DNA from: Thalassospira lucentensis
GTDB taxonomy: Bacteria; Pseudomonadota; Alphaproteobacteria; Rhodospirillales; Thalassospiraceae
Direction of reading: 5' to 3'
NCBI RefSeq assembly: GCF_032921865.1
Contig: NZ_CP136684.1
Span: 1,957,001-2,021,000 of the forward strand
DNA length: 64,000 nucleotides
Shown: piece after piece, positions 7,568 through 19,780 of the stretch
Layout: every line of letters begins with the position of its first letter
Position numbering within the stretch: position 1 is the stretch's first letter
Notes under the pieces: generated by a model
The model's input: the letters and a program-made list of their open reading frames with translations, nothing else
Databases searched by the model: none
What the model was told of the DNA's origin: nothing
Position numbers and translations under genes: made by a program

Positions 7568-10480
7568 TTATTTTACGCTCAGCGCGGCATCGACCAGTTC
7601 GGCCTGTTCGCGCAGGTGAGCCTTGAGCAAGCCCGTTGCCGGGGACGCGGCAGCCTTGCGACCGACATAGATCGGGCGACCAGCCTTGTGTTTGATCTCG
7701 GACAGCACGCCTTCGATACGACGATCGACGAAGTACCACGAACCCATGTTTTCGGGTTCTTCCTGACACCAGACCACGTCGGCATTCGGATATTTGGCAA
7801 GTTCTTCTGCCAGTTCCTTGGCCGGCCACGGATAAAGCTGTTCGACGCGCACCAGGGCAACATTGTCGATCCCGCGGTTTTCACGTTCTGCCAGCAGATC
7901 GTAATAGACCTTGCCCGCAGACAGGACGACGCGTTTGACCTTTTTGGCATCGGTCAGTTTGGCGGTTTCGCTGATCACCGACTTGAAGGTGGTACCCGGT
8001 CCGAATTCGGACAGGCTGGATACCGCCTGCTTGTGGCGCAGAAGCGATTTCGGCGTCATCAGAACCAGCGGCTTACGGAACGAGCGGCGGATCTGGCGGC
8101 GCAGGATGTGGTAATAGTTTGCAGGGGTCGTGACGTTGGCCACCTGCATGTTGTTTTCACCACAAAGCTGCAGATACCGTTCCAGACGGGCGGAACTGTG
8201 TTCCGGACCCTGACCTTCGTAACCGTGCGGCAGCAGCATCACCAGACCCGACATACGCAGCCATTTGGCTTCGCCGGAGCTGATGAACTGGTCGATGATG
8301 ACCTGTGCACCGTTGGCAAAATCACCGAACTGGGCTTCCCACAGAACCAGCGAATGCGGTTCGGCAAGGGTGATGCCGTATTCGAAGCCCAGAACACCGG
8401 CTTCGGACAGGGGCGAGTTGAGGACTTCAAGCTCGGCCTGGCCGGTACGGATGTTGTTGAGCGGGGTGTATTTTGCCTCGGTGGTCTGATCGACCAGTTT
8501 TGCGTGACGCTGCGAGAAGGTGCCGCGCTGGCAATCCTGACCGGACAGACGCACCGGAGTGCCTTCGCACATCAGAGTGCCGAATGCGAGAGCCTCGCCG
8601 GTTGCCCAGTCAATGCCTTCGCCGGTTTCGAACATCTTGGCCTTGGCCTTGAGCTGGCGCAGGATTTTCTTGTTGATGTCATAGTCGCTGGGCGGGGTCG
8701 AAAGAGCCCGGCCAACTTCCTGCAACAAGTCATTATCCACACCGGTCTGACCGGTCCAGTCCGCATCTTCGCCGTGCGAGGATGCAAGGCCCGACCATTT
8801 GCCTTCGAGCCAGTCTGCCTTGTTCGGGCGGTAGGCTTCGGACGCCTTGAATTCGTCGTCAAGGTAGCTCTGGAATTTCTGATCCAGTTCCTTGACGCGT
8901 TCTTCGGTCAGAAGACCTTCCTTGACCAGTTTCTGCGCATAGATGTCCTTGGTGGTCGGGTGTTTGCCGATCACGTCATACATCTTTGGCTGGGTGAAGG
9001 CCGGTTCGTCGCTTTCATTGTGACCAAAGCGGCGATAGCAGAACATGTCGATGACGACGTCCTGTTTGAATTCCTGACGGAATTCGGTCGCGATGCGTGC
9101 GGCGTGAACCACGGCTTCGGGGTCGTCACCATTGACATGGATGATCGGCGCCTGAACGACCTTGGCAATATCCGAGCAGTAAGGCGAGGAACGGCTATCG
9201 GACGGTTTGGTGGTGAAACCGATCTGGTTGTTGACGACAAAGTGGATCGTACCGCCGGTACGATAGCCTTTGAGGTGCGACAGATCGAAGGTTTCAGCAA
9301 CAAGACCCTGACCGGCAAAGGCCGCATCCCCGTGAAGGAGGATACCCATGACCTGTTCGCGGTTGGTGTCCTTGCGCTGTGCCTGTTTGGCGCGGACCTT
9401 ACCCAGAACGACGGTGTTGACCGCTTCGAGGTGGGACGGGTTCGCGGTCAGCGACAGGTGAACAACGTTGCCGTCAAATTCACGGTCGGCCGAGGTGCCA
9501 AGGTGATATTTAACGTCACCCGAGCCCATCACGTCGTCCGGCTTGGACGGGTTGCCCATGAATTCCGAGAAGATCGCCTGGAACGGTTTGTTCAGGACGT
9601 TTGCCAGAACGTTCAGACGGCCACGGTGCGGCATGCCGAACACGACCTCGCGGATGCCAAGCTGGCTGCCGCGTTTGAGGATCTGTTCGAGAGCCGGCAT
9701 CAGGGCTTCGCCACCATCAATACCGAAACGCTTGGTGCCGACATATTTGGTGTGCAGGTAGTTTTCGAAACCTTCGGCTTCGACCAGGCGCTCAAGGATG
9801 GCTTCCTTGCCGCGCGCAGTGAACTGCGTCTGGTTGCCGATGCTTTCGATGCGCTGCTGAATCCATGACTTCTGTTCAGGTTCCTGAATATGCATGAATT
9901 CGATACCGATCGAGCCGCAATAGGTTTTGCGGGCCAGCGATACGATCTGACGAATGGTAGCAGTTTCAAGGCCAAGAACGTTGGCGATATGGATCGGGCG
10001 ATCCATGTCGGCCTCGGTGAAGCCATAGGTTTTCGGATCAAGTTCCGGATGCGGATCACGCGGGGCAAGGCCCAGCGGATCAAGGTTCGCTTCGAGATGG
10101 CCACGCACGCGATAGGAGCGGATCAGCATCAGGGCGCGAATGGAATCATGTGCCGCGGCACGGATGGCGTCGGAACTGACCGGCGCACCCTGTGGTGCCG
10201 CATGAGCCGCCGGTGCGTAACCGCCATTGGCGGGACGTTCGGCGTGACCCTGGGAGACGTCGTAACCTTCCATACCGCCAACAACCTTGGTTTCCCGCGG
10301 CTGCCAGCTGGGTCCCTGCATTTCGGCAAGGAGATCGGAAGCGTCGTCCTGCAACCCGTCAAAAAACTCAGCCCAGCTCTGATCAACCGCAGACGGGTTG
10401 TTCTGATACCGGGCATAAAGTTCAGCGATATAAGTTGCGTTCGACTCGTTCAGAATCGTGTCGATATCTTGAGGTTTCAT
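7568..10480 (-). CDS. sucA: 2-oxoglutarate dehydrogenase E1 component
   Basis: 970 residues, slightly longer than the E. coli enzyme. This thiamine-diphosphate enzyme decarboxylates 2-oxoglutarate and succinylates the lipoyl arm of E2. The N-terminus (NATYIAELYARYQNNP, then VDQSWAEFF) is the E2-interaction peptide typical of SucA. The FGMPHRGRLNVLANVL segment, the TPP-binding GDAAFAGQGLVAETF segment and the FRQEFKQDVVIDMFCYRRFGHNE segment are all present. The C-terminal half carries EAQFGDFANGAQ and LPHGYEGQGPEHSSARLER. It is the first gene of the sucA-sucB-lpd series, about 70 bp after sucD on the same strand, so it may be partly cotranscribed with sucCD. Confidence 0.97.
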   Translation of the reverse strand: MKPQDIDTILNESNATYIAELYARYQNNPSAVDQSWAEFFDGLQDDASDLLAEMQGPSWQPRETKVVGGMEGYDVSQGHAERPANGGYAPAAHAAPQGAPVSSDAIRAAAHDSIRALMLIRSYRVRGHLEANLDPLGLAPRDPHPELDPKTYGFTEADMDRPIHIANVLGLETATIRQIVSLARKTYCGSIGIEFMHIQEPEQKSWIQQRIESIGNQTQFTARGKEAILERLVEAEGFENYLHTKYVGTKRFGIDGGEALMPALEQILKRGSQLGIREVVFGMPHRGRLNVLANVLNKPFQAIFSEFMGNPSKPDDVMGSGDVKYHLGTSADREFDGNVVHLSLTANPSHLEAVNTVVLGKVRAKQAQRKDTNREQVMGILLHGDAAFAGQGLVAETFDLSHLKGYRTGGTIHFVVNNQIGFTTKPSDSRSSPYCSDIAKVVQAPIIHVNGDDPEAVVHAARIATEFRQEFKQDVVIDMFCYRRFGHNESDEPAFTQPKMYDVIGKHPTTKDIYAQKLVKEGLLTEERVKELDQKFQSYLDDEFKASEAYRPNKADWLEGKWSGLASSHGEDADWTGQTGVDNDLLQEVGRALSTPPSDYDINKKILRQLKAKAKMFETGEGIDWATGEALAFGTLMCEGTPVRLSGQDCQRGTFSQRHAKLVDQTTEAKYTPLNNIRTGQAELEVLNSPLSEAGVLGFEYGITLAEPHSLVLWEAQFGDFANGAQVIIDQFISSGEAKWLRMSGLVMLLPHGYEGQGPEHSSARLERYLQLCGENNMQVANVTTPANYYHILRRQIRRSFRKPLVLMTPKSLLRHKQAVSSLSEFGPGTTFKSVISETAKLTDAKKVKRVVLSAGKVYYDLLAERENRGIDNVALVRVEQLYPWPAKELAEELAKYPNADVVWCQEEPENMGSWYFVDRRIEGVLSEIKHKAGRPIYVGRKAAASPATGLLKAHLREQAELVDAALSVK

Positions 10481-10549
10481 TTGTGGTCTTGGAAGGCATG
10501 GTCCCGAAAGAGACCACGCCTCCCCCTGCCTTTCCTCTGACTACCCTGA

Positions 10550-11425
10550 TTACCCTTTCAAAGCCTTGAGCATGGTCGAGCCAAGGCTTGCCGGGGAATC
10601 GGCAACAAGAATACCAGCGCTGCGCATTGCTTCCATTTTCGCATCCGCAGTGCCCTTACCGCCGGAGATGATCGCACCGGCATGGCCCATGCGTTTACCC
10701 GGAGGCGCGGTTACACCAGCAATAAAGCCGGCAACCGGTTTTTTGACTTTGGAAGCCTGCAGGAATTCACATGCTTCTTCTTCGGCAGAACCACCGATCT
10801 CACCGATCATGATGATGCCTTCGGTTTCCGGATCCTTCAGGAACAGGTCGAGGCAATCGATGAAGTTGGTGCCGTTGACCGGGTCACCACCGATACCGAT
10901 ACAGGTCGACTGACCCAGCCCTGCGGCGGTGGTCTGTGCGACTGCTTCGTAGGTCAGCGTACCGGAACGGGAAACGATACCGATCTTGCCGCGACGGTGA
11001 ATGTGGCCCGGCATGATGCCGATCTTGCATTCGTCAGGCGTGATGACGCCCGGGCAGTTCGGACCGATCAGACGGGTTTTCGAACCCGAAAGGGCGCGCT
11101 TGACGCGAACCATGTCGGCAACCGGAATGCCTTCGGTGATGCAGACAGCCAGTTCGACCTTGGCGTCGATGGCTTCAAGGATGGCATCAGCCGCGAAGGG
11201 CGGCGGAACATAGATCACCGATGCATTGGCACCGGTCACATGGACCGCTTCGTCAACGGTGTTGAAGACCGGCAGGTCAAGGTGCTTGGTGCCGCCTTTA
11301 CCCGGGGTTACGCCGCCAACCATTTTGGTGCCATAGGCAATTGCCTGTTCGCTGTGGAAGGTACCCTGCGAACCGGTGAAACCCTGGCAGATAACTTTGG
11401 TGTTTTTATCGACGAGAACAGCCAT
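10550..11425 (-). CDS. sucD: Succinyl-CoA synthetase alpha subunit
   Basis: 291 residues, the normal length. With SucC it makes ATP or GTP from succinyl-CoA in the TCA cycle. The N-terminal CoA-binding Rossmann domain ([19 protein letters not shown]), the [17 protein letters not shown] stretch and the phosphorylated His248 in [12 protein letters not shown] identify it clearly. The start codon lies 2 bp downstream of the sucC stop, indicating translational coupling. Confidence 0.97.
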   Translation of the reverse strand: MAVLVDKNTKVICQGFTGSQGTFHSEQAIAYGTKMVGGVTPGKGGTKHLDLPVFNTVDEAVHVTGANASVIYVPPPFAADAILEAIDAKVELAVCITEGIPVADMVRVKRALSGSKTRLIGPNCPGVITPDECKIGIMPGHIHRRGKIGIVSRSGTLTYEAVAQTTAAGLGQSTCIGIGGDPVNGTNFIDCLDLFLKDPETEGIIMIGEIGGSAEEEACEFLQASKVKKPVAGFIAGVTAPPGKRMGHAGAIISGGKGTADAKMEAMRSAGILVADSPASLGSTMLKALKG

Positions 11426-11427
11426 AG

Positions 11428-12627
11428 TTACGCGGCCTCCTTCACAGCTTTGACCACCTTTTCGGCGGCATCGGCAAGGTTGTCGGCCGAAACAATCGGC
11501 AGACCCGATTCTTCGAGGATTTTCTTGCCAAGTTCGACATTGGTGCCTTCGAGGCGAACGACCAGCGGAACGTTCAGGCTGACTTCGCGGGCTGCTGCCA
11601 CAACGCCGTCTGCGATCACGTCACAACGCATGATGCCGCCAAAGATGTTGACCAGGATGCCTTCGACATTCGGGTCAGACAGGATCAGCTTGAACGCGGT
11701 CGTAACGCGTTCCTTGGTGGCCCCGCCGCCAACATCGAGGAAGTTTGCCGGTGCGCCGCCATAAAGCTTGATGATGTCCATGGTTGCCATGGCAAGGCCT
11801 GCGCCGTTGACCATGCAGCCGATGGTGCCATCGAGCTTGATGTAGTTGAGGCTGTGTTTTGCAGCTTCAAGCTCGGCCGGGTTTTCTTCGTCTTCGTCGC
11901 GCAGTTCTTCGATGTCCGGATGACGGAACAGCGCGTTGTCGTCGAAGTTCATTTTGCAATCGAGCGCGATGATGTCGCCATCACCGGTGACGACCAGCGG
12001 GTTGATTTCAACCATGGCCGCATCGGTTTCGAGGAAGCAGTTATACATGGCGGTCATGAATTTGACGGCCTTGGAAACCTGTTTGCCTTCGAGACCCAGC
12101 GCGAATGCCAGTTTGCGACCATGGAAGCCCGAGAAGCCGGCAGCCGGATCGATGTCAACGGTGACGATCTTTTCCGGGGTTGCTTCGGCAACTTCTTCGA
12201 TGTCCATGCCGCCTTCGGTGGAGGCCATGAAGATCACGCGCGAAGTGGCACGGTCAACAAGCAGCGAAAGATAGAGTTCGCGTGCGATGTCGCAGCCTTC
12301 TTCGATATAGACGCGTTTGACTTCCTTGCCATCCGGGCCGGTCTGGTGGGTGACCAGAGTGGCGCCGAGCATCTGACCGGCATTGGTGCCGACTTCCTCG
12401 ACGCTTTTGACGACGCGAACGCCGCCTTTATCGCCAGCGGTTGCTTCCTTGAAGGTGCCTTTGCCGCGGCCGCCTGCATGGATCTGGGATTTCACCACGT
12501 AAACCGGACCAGCCAAGGACTGGGCAGCTTCGGTGGCTTCCTGAGCGGTGTAGGCAACCTTGCCGTTCGGCACGGTCACACCGTATTTGCGAAGAATTTC
12601 TTTCGCCTGGTACTCATGAATATTCAT
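11428..12627 (-). CDS. sucC: Succinyl-CoA synthetase beta subunit (ADP-forming type)
   Basis: 399 residues: an ATP-grasp domain beginning [17 protein letters not shown] with the phosphate-binding [12 protein letters not shown], and a C-terminal CoA-ligase domain with GGATKERV and [11 protein letters not shown]. It binds nucleotide and succinate and forms the complex with SucD. It is the first gene of sucCD, and a terminator lies between it and mdh upstream, so it most likely has its own promoter in the 167-bp gap. Confidence 0.97.
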   Translation of the reverse strand: MNIHEYQAKEILRKYGVTVPNGKVAYTAQEATEAAQSLAGPVYVVKSQIHAGGRGKGTFKEATAGDKGGVRVVKSVEEVGTNAGQMLGATLVTHQTGPDGKEVKRVYIEEGCDIARELYLSLLVDRATSRVIFMASTEGGMDIEEVAEATPEKIVTVDIDPAAGFSGFHGRKLAFALGLEGKQVSKAVKFMTAMYNCFLETDAAMVEINPLVVTGDGDIIALDCKMNFDDNALFRHPDIEELRDEDEENPAELEAAKHSLNYIKLDGTIGCMVNGAGLAMATMDIIKLYGGAPANFLDVGGGATKERVTTAFKLILSDPNVEGILVNIFGGIMRCDVIADGVVAAAREVSLNVPLVVRLEGTNVELGKKILEESGLPIVSADNLADAAEKVVKAVKEAA

Positions 12628-12755
12628 GTTCGGTCGCTTTCTTGCCTTCCGTACGATTTCCTGTGGGTCAGAAATCGTGGTTTCAATGTCCCTGTCAAAA
12701 AGGGGACGTTGTTGCGAGGCCCGCGTTCATTGACGTTATAATAACGACAATGAAT

Positions 12756-12784
12756 GAAAAACGGGCCGGTCACTGACCAGCCCG
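12756..12784 (-). terminator. Terminator of mdh
   Basis: Stem CGGGCTGGTCA paired with TGACCGGCCCG on the minus strand, followed by a run of T, 10-40 bp past the mdh stop. It separates mdh from sucC transcriptionally, at least in part. Confidence 0.8.
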
Positions 12785-12794
12785 CTTCGCGATC

Positions 12795-14317
<1,523 letters not shown>

Positions 14318-15457
14318 TTACGTCAGATGCGGCATGTCGAGATATTCCTGACTGCGCATTTCGGTCAGGCGCGACACGGTGCGCTGAAATTCAAATGAAT
14401 AATCGCCGTCGGTATAGATTTCCGACGGATCGCATTCAATCGCGCAGATCAGCTTGGTTTTATGTTCATACATCGCATCGACCAGGGTTCCGAACCGTTT
14501 GGCCCAGTCGCGCCGCGAGTCCGGCAGTTTCGGGATCAGGTCAATGACGATGGTGTGGAAATGGGTGGCAATCGCGATGTAATCGCCCGGACCCAGCGGC
14601 TTGGTGCAAAGTTCATCAAAGGTGAAGCGCGCCACACCGGCCCCGGCGGCGGAAATTTCGATCTTGCGGCCCTTGTTGGTCAGGCTGTCGGGGGCGACGC
14701 GTGCGCCTTCGGTGACGGTTGCGAACATCTCGTCAATTTTGGCTTTCGCATCCGGCCCGGCCGGGAACAGGAAGACATCGGCGGCCGTCAGGTTGCGCAT
14801 GCGGTAATCGGTCGGGCTTGCCAGTTCGAGCACATCAAGTTTCTGTTTGATCATGTCGATGAAGGGCAGGAAGTTCTGGCGTTGCAGGCCGTCCTTATAG
14901 AGATCATCGGGCATGCGGTTGGATGTGGTGACAATCACCACGCCATGATCGAAAAGCTGTTCGAACAGGCGGCCCAGAATCATTGCATCGGTGATGTCGG
15001 TGACCTGCATTTCATCAAAACACAGAAGCCACGCATCCTTGGCCAGATCCTTTGCAATCGGGGGGATCGGGTCGGCATCGTCCTTTGATTTGGTTTTGCG
15101 GAAACGGTGCATGCGATCATGCACATCCTGCATGAAATCGTGGAAATGCACCCGGCGTTTGCGATCGACCGCGACGGTTTCGTAAAACAGATCCATCAGC
15201 ATCGATTTGCCGCGCCCGACCTCGCCATAAATATACAGGCCCTGCGGTGGTTCGGGTTCTTCGCGGCGGCGCGTTAGGCCAAACCGTTCGCGCCAGCCGC
15301 CCGAACCGGTGTGCGGTTCGTAATGGTTCAGCGCCTTGAACAGGCTTTGCAGTTTTTCCGCACAGAGTTCCTGCATCGGATCATGGGACAGTTCGCCCGC
15401 TGTGATTTTCGCGCGGTAACGTGAAAGCGGGCCGTCGGTCATCAAGGATCTCGTCAT
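14318..15457 (-). CDS. zapE: ZapE/AFG1-like cell division ATPase
   Basis: 379 residues. AFG1/ZapE family P-loop ATPase: Walker A in GLYIYGEVGRGKSMLMDLFY, Walker B and sensor in WLLCFDEMQVTDITDAMILG, and TSNRMPDDLYKDGLQRQNFLPFI, which is highly characteristic. In E. coli ZapE associates with the Z-ring and is needed under low oxygen; mitochondrial AFG1 works in protein quality control. Family members commonly lie beside mdh or the suc genes in proteobacteria, as here. A second in-frame ATG five codons downstream (15442) is an equally plausible start. Confidence 0.93.
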   Translation of the reverse strand: MTRSLMTDGPLSRYRAKITAGELSHDPMQELCAEKLQSLFKALNHYEPHTGSGGWRERFGLTRRREEPEPPQGLYIYGEVGRGKSMLMDLFYETVAVDRKRRVHFHDFMQDVHDRMHRFRKTKSKDDADPIPPIAKDLAKDAWLLCFDEMQVTDITDAMILGRLFEQLFDHGVVIVTTSNRMPDDLYKDGLQRQNFLPFIDMIKQKLDVLELASPTDYRMRNLTAADVFLFPAGPDAKAKIDEMFATVTEGARVAPDSLTNKGRKIEISAAGAGVARFTFDELCTKPLGPGDYIAIATHFHTIVIDLIPKLPDSRRDWAKRFGTLVDAMYEHKTKLICAIECDPSEIYTDGDYSFEFQRTVSRLTEMRSQEYLDMPHLT

Positions 15458-15591
15458 GCAGTGAAGGTGAATAAGGGCGGATGGTCAAAGTCATAGCGCC
15501 AAGCCGCTTTGCAATGCAACAAGGCTGTGTCGCATGGCTTGATTGCATCATGTGCAAAAGACCGGGTGGCTCAGAGGGTTCATCAGCGGGT

Positions 15592-16581
15592 TCAGACCAG
15601 ACGCATCTTTTTGAACAGCCAGATTTCAAAAACGACGATGACGGCGAGAATGATGGAAACGCCGATAAAGCCAAACGGGTTTTCAGCCGCCGGAACCCCG
15701 CCGACATTGATGCCCAGAAGCCCGGTCACGAAGCTGATCGGCAGGAACAGACCGGCAATCACCGTCAGCCAGTACATGGTGCGGTTCATGCGTTCGGTTT
15801 CCAGCGCCATCATGTTTTCATTGACGATCTGGATGCGTTCGCGAAGGGAATCAAATTCTTCGACCAGACGGATGGTTTTATCGGTCAGCGTTCGCGCACG
15901 CCGTTTGTAGCGTTTATCAAGCCATGCGGTTTTCTGTTCGACATATTGTCCCAGCGCATCGCGTTGTGGGGACAGATGACGGCGCAGACGCGAAAGCTGA
16001 TTACGGACATCCGAACAGCGGCGGCGCAATGACAGGGTTTTGTTTTCCGGGGTGTCTTCCTGATCGTCTTCGATGGTGTCGACGTTTTCTTCAAGCCCGC
16101 GCACGACATTATCGACCCGGAAAACCAGCCGTTCGGCAACGGTCAGGACAAAATCATCGGGATTGCGCGGTGCGTTGTCCTGCGCAATCGCGCTTCGGAT
16201 ATCGTCAAACGCCTTTAGCGACTGATTGCGCAGCGTAATCACCATATTGCCCGATACCCAGAAGCGCACCGAAATCATATCGGCGGGATCATTTTCGGCA
16301 TTCAGATTTACCCCGCGCAAATTCATCGAATAGCCATGATCGTAAAAGAAGACGGATGGCCGGGTGCCGCGAGTGGACAGGCCATCGGCGATGGTGGGAT
16401 CGAGCCCGACAATATCGATCAGCCAGCGCCGGACACCTTCCGCCATCCAGTCGAGATGCACCCATAGAAACTGGTTTTCACCTGTCTGGGGAAGGGATTT
16501 GACGATGTCCTGCCATTCAAGGGAGGTTCCCTTGCCGTCACTATCGAGGATGAAAGCATTGATCAGGGCGGATGAGGACAT
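15592..16581 (-). CDS. ZntB/CorA-family divalent metal transporter
   Basis: About 329 residues from the ATG at 16581 (MSSSALINAF), chosen because a GGAGC lies just upstream and longer starts would add a tail unlike the family. The protein has a large acidic cytoplasmic domain, long helices (about residues 150-260) and two C-terminal membrane segments with the loop signature GINVGG, the G-x-N variant of the CorA GMN motif. The GGVPAAENPFGF stretch after it is typical of ZntB-like proteins, which move Zn2+. It ends with a positively charged tail (FKKMRLV). Divergent from the mechanosensitive channel gene. Confidence 0.85.
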   Translation of the reverse strand: MSSSALINAFILDSDGKGTSLEWQDIVKSLPQTGENQFLWVHLDWMAEGVRRWLIDIVGLDPTIADGLSTRGTRPSVFFYDHGYSMNLRGVNLNAENDPADMISVRFWVSGNMVITLRNQSLKAFDDIRSAIAQDNAPRNPDDFVLTVAERLVFRVDNVVRGLEENVDTIEDDQEDTPENKTLSLRRRCSDVRNQLSRLRRHLSPQRDALGQYVEQKTAWLDKRYKRRARTLTDKTIRLVEEFDSLRERIQIVNENMMALETERMNRTMYWLTVIAGLFLPISFVTGLLGINVGGVPAAENPFGFIGVSIILAVIVVFEIWLFKKMRLV

Positions 16582-16759
16582 CGGGCGGGCTCCGTCTGGT
16601 GCGCTACTTTGCGGGCCGGAAAGGCCGGGACAGGCATGGTACCGGTTCGGGAACGAAACGGTACGTGATTCGTTATCGCGGACAGTGTAACCTGTTTGCA
16701 AATCAGGAAAAACGGGTTTCGGTCACCGGCCCGACAGGGATCAGCATGGAATATCTATC

Positions 16760-19339
16760 ATGACGACAGTTCGTCCTATTTTGTTTTGGATTATGGCGAC
16801 AATAATGTCGGCCTTCCTGATCGGCGGCAGCGCGAGTGCGCAGGATGTCCCGCAGGAAAAAACCCAGAAAATCGAACTGGAAAAAAGCCAGAAACTGATA
16901 TCGGGCTGGAATGACCGTCTGGACGAGGTCGATACGGCCCTGAATTCCGACGAGATTACCGGCCGGCTGTTGAATGAAAGCCGGTCGACGGTTGAAGAGG
17001 TGACCGAAGGGGCCGCGACCCTGCAATCGAGTGCGGCGGACCGCTTGAACCGGTTGAATACCGCCCTTGGCAAACTGGGCGAACCCCCGGCCGAGGGCAA
17101 AACCGAAGCCCCCGCCGTTGCCGAGGAACGCGAACGGTTGAACAAGGATATCGCCGAGATCAGCGGCGTGATCAAACAGGGTGAACTGGTTGATTTCCGT
17201 GCGACCGAAATTTCCGACCGGCTGGCGCAGATTTCACGCGAAAGATTTACCCGCCGCATTCTGGGCCGGGTTGATGTGCCGTGGGACGCGGAAAGCTGGG
17301 GGCAGGTGTGGTCTGGTGCCATCGAACTGCCCGATATGGTGCGCAGCCGGTATGCCGACCTTGATCTTGAAGGGCCGATTGGCGACCAGTTGAGCGAAAT
17401 TGCGCCGGGTCTTGTGTTGCTGACCTTTGTGGTGATGGCGGCCCTGATCGGGGGCGAGGTTGTTGTCCTGCGCTGGTTGCCGGAACGATGGCGCAATGCG
17501 CCCAAGGAAGACCGGGTGTCGCTGATATCGGGGACGCGGTTCGTGTTTACCGCACTGGTGCCCGGGGTGGCGTTGCTGGTGGCCTATCAGATGGTGGACC
17601 GGCAGCCGGACCTTCTGGTCGGCAGTATGGGCGATTTTGTCTATCAGTGTTTTGCAGCCCTTTTGTTCCTGCTGTTTGTCGGGGCGGCGATCCGCAGCAT
17701 CTATTCCCCGTTTTCACCGGGCATGCGGCGCGCCGGAACGACGGAAACCGGATCGCGGGTTATCGGGATACTGTCGTTGTTTGCGGCGGTGATTTACGCA
17801 TCCGATCTGGTGTTGCTGCAAGGCGCGACCACGCTTGGCACGTCGCTTGAAATCGCGCTGGTGCAGAGTGTTTCGAACGTTTTCCTGATTTCGATCATCC
17901 TGTTTGTCAGTTCGCTTGGCGTGTTCTGGGAACATGGCGGGCCGGACCGGCATGAATTATGGGCCAAGGTTGAAAGACGTTTGCGCCGCGGATTGCGAAG
18001 CGTGTCGATCCTGCTGCCGGTGCTTAGTGTTCTGGGTTATGTCGCACTTGCGCGCTTTATCCTTGAAAACCTGATGATGGCGATGGCGTTCGTCACCAGT
18101 TACTGGCTGCTGCGTGGCTATGCGCGCGCGCTGGTTCATACCTATCTGGTGCGGCCGTCGTCCCCTGATGATGACGGGACCAGCGATGCGGTGCATGGCA
18201 CGCTTTATTTCTGGTTACGCGTGACGATTGATGTCGTGATGTTCACGATTGCCGTGCCTTTGGCGGTTCTGATCTTTACCGATATCGCGTGGGCGGACCT
18301 GCTTGATGCCGCCGAGAAGGCATTTATCGGGATACAGGTTGGCGGGATCAATTTCTCGCTCCGCGCCATTCTGATCGCGATTTTGCTGTTCCTTGCGGTT
18401 CTGGGCGTGATGCGGTTTTTCCAGCGGATGCTCAACACAAGGGTTCTGCCCAATACCAAGCTTGATCAGGGCTTGCAGCATTCGGTTTCGGCGATTTTCG
18501 GTTATGTCGGGATCTGCCTTGCGGTGTTGCTGGCGATTTCGGCGGCGGGCATGGATTTGTCCAACCTTGCGATCATTGCCGGTGCGATTTCGGTCGGTAT
18601 CGGTTTTGGCATGCAAAGTATCGTGAGTAACTTTGTGTCGGGCCTGATCCTTCTGATCGAACGGCCGATCAAGGTGGGGGACTGGATCGTGGTCGGGGCC
18701 GATCAGGGTCTGGTCAAGGATATCCGGGTGCGCGCGACCGAGATCGAAACCTTTGACCGGTCATCGGTGGTGATCCCGAACTCCGAACTGATTTCCAACC
18801 GGGTGATGAACTGGACGCTTAAGGACCGCAGCGGACGCGGGATTATCCGGATCGGGGTTTCGTATGGATCGGATGCCAACAAGGTGCGGGAAATCCTGCT
18901 TGAGATCGCGGACAAGCGCCGCGAGATTCTCAGCTATCCGGCACCGCAGGTGGTGTTTATCGATTTCGGGGCCAGCTCGCTTGATTTCGAATTGCGCTAT
19001 TTCCTGCGCGATATCGGTGATGTTCTGGCGGTGGGCAGTGCGGTGCGGTTCGAAATTCTTGAACGGTTCCGGGCCGAGGGCGTTGAAATCCCGTTCCCGC
19101 AGCAGGATGTGCATTTCCGCGATATCGAGAAACTGGCAGCCGCCATCCGCGATGCCGGGCATGGCAACCCCAAGCCGGTGATCGAGGCGAAGGATGAAAT
19201 CCCTGACGCGAGTGAGGGCGATGGGACCGACCCGGCCGCACCGCCATCCGTCGCTAAGGACGAAAACCGCGACAAGGATGCGGCTGCGCGCAGCATCCCC
19301 GATGCCGGGGGTGATCCGGATGCGGATGGACCGCGATAA
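16760..19339 (+). CDS. Large MscS-family mechanosensitive channel with DUF3772-type N-terminus
   Basis: 859 residues. An N-terminal signal peptide (cleavage likely after SASA, near residue 28) leads into a periplasmic helical region of about 180 residues rich in Lys/Glu/Asp, consistent with the DUF3772 domain of large MscS-like channels. Some ten membrane helices follow, then the MscS pore and beta domain (VGIGFGMQSIVSNFVSGL, then LIERPIKVGDWIVV). The C-terminal tail is acidic and disordered. The protein should open on membrane tension and release solutes during hypo-osmotic shock. Its size resembles MscK/YbiO-type rather than small MscS channels. Monocistronic and divergent from the zntB-like gene. 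Confidence 0.93.
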   Translation: MTTVRPILFWIMATIMSAFLIGGSASAQDVPQEKTQKIELEKSQKLISGWNDRLDEVDTALNSDEITGRLLNESRSTVEEVTEGAATLQSSAADRLNRLNTALGKLGEPPAEGKTEAPAVAEERERLNKDIAEISGVIKQGELVDFRATEISDRLAQISRERFTRRILGRVDVPWDAESWGQVWSGAIELPDMVRSRYADLDLEGPIGDQLSEIAPGLVLLTFVVMAALIGGEVVVLRWLPERWRNAPKEDRVSLISGTRFVFTALVPGVALLVAYQMVDRQPDLLVGSMGDFVYQCFAALLFLLFVGAAIRSIYSPFSPGMRRAGTTETGSRVIGILSLFAAVIYASDLVLLQGATTLGTSLEIALVQSVSNVFLISIILFVSSLGVFWEHGGPDRHELWAKVERRLRRGLRSVSILLPVLSVLGYVALARFILENLMMAMAFVTSYWLLRGYARALVHTYLVRPSSPDDDGTSDAVHGTLYFWLRVTIDVVMFTIAVPLAVLIFTDIAWADLLDAAEKAFIGIQVGGINFSLRAILIAILLFLAVLGVMRFFQRMLNTRVLPNTKLDQGLQHSVSAIFGYVGICLAVLLAISAAGMDLSNLAIIAGAISVGIGFGMQSIVSNFVSGLILLIERPIKVGDWIVVGADQGLVKDIRVRATEIETFDRSSVVIPNSELISNRVMNWTLKDRSGRGIIRIGVSYGSDANKVREILLEIADKRREILSYPAPQVVFIDFGASSLDFELRYFLRDIGDVLAVGSAVRFEILERFRAEGVEIPFPQQDVHFRDIEKLAAAIRDAGHGNPKPVIEAKDEIPDASEGDGTDPAAPPSVAKDENRDKDAAARSIPDAGGDPDADGPR

Positions 19340-19357
19340 GCGGGTAATCGGGCGGTA

Positions 19358-19765
19358 TTAAATATCGAAAAGGGCGGCCGTGATCTTTTGGCCCATCGGG
19401 GCCATCAGGTGACGGTCGCGCTGCGAGAGCCAGCGCATTTCGGCGATTTCGCGTGATGGGGTCAGGGTGCCGGTAAAGCGCGCGGCGAAGCATTGCATGC
19501 GGACAATAACCCCGGATGGCTGGTTATGGCCGCGACCGGCATAAAGCCCAAGCGGACGAATGGATTTTTCGATCAGCGTCACGCCGAGTTCTTCGCGGAT
19601 TTCACGGATCAGGGCTTCGATGGCGGTTTCATCCGCATCAATCTTGCCGCCGGGCAGGTAAAAACGGTCCCGCCCGTGGCTGCGCACCGACAGGATTTTG
19701 CCGCCATCGCGGAAAATCCAGTTGGCGGTTTCGACAAGTTTGGGGGCCGGTCTGATAGCGTTCAT
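19358..19765 (-). CDS. Nudix hydrolase
   Basis: 135 residues with a complete Nudix box at residues 40-62, from GKIDADETAIEAL to REIREELGV, with the metal-binding glutamates in place. Nudix enzymes hydrolyse nucleoside diphosphates linked to another group; the substrate cannot be told from sequence. It begins 16 bp after the nadC stop on the same strand, so it is probably cotranscribed with nadC and could act on a pyridine nucleotide or its breakdown product, which is only inference from position. Confidence 0.9.
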   Translation of the reverse strand: MNAIRPAPKLVETANWIFRDGGKILSVRSHGRDRFYLPGGKIDADETAIEALIREIREELGVTLIEKSIRPLGLYAGRGHNQPSGVIVRMQCFAARFTGTLTPSREIAEMRWLSQRDRHLMAPMGQKITAALFDI

Positions 19766-19780
19766 CGTGATCCGCCCCGG

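Noticed and set aside
7526-9868. 780-codon open frame antisense to sucA
   Set aside because: Shadow of sucA; codon bias in the sense strand explains the lack of stops.
16582-16701. N-terminal extension of the ZntB-like protein
   Set aside because: The 40 extra residues are unlike the family and lack a good ribosome binding site; ATG 16581 has GGAGC upstream.
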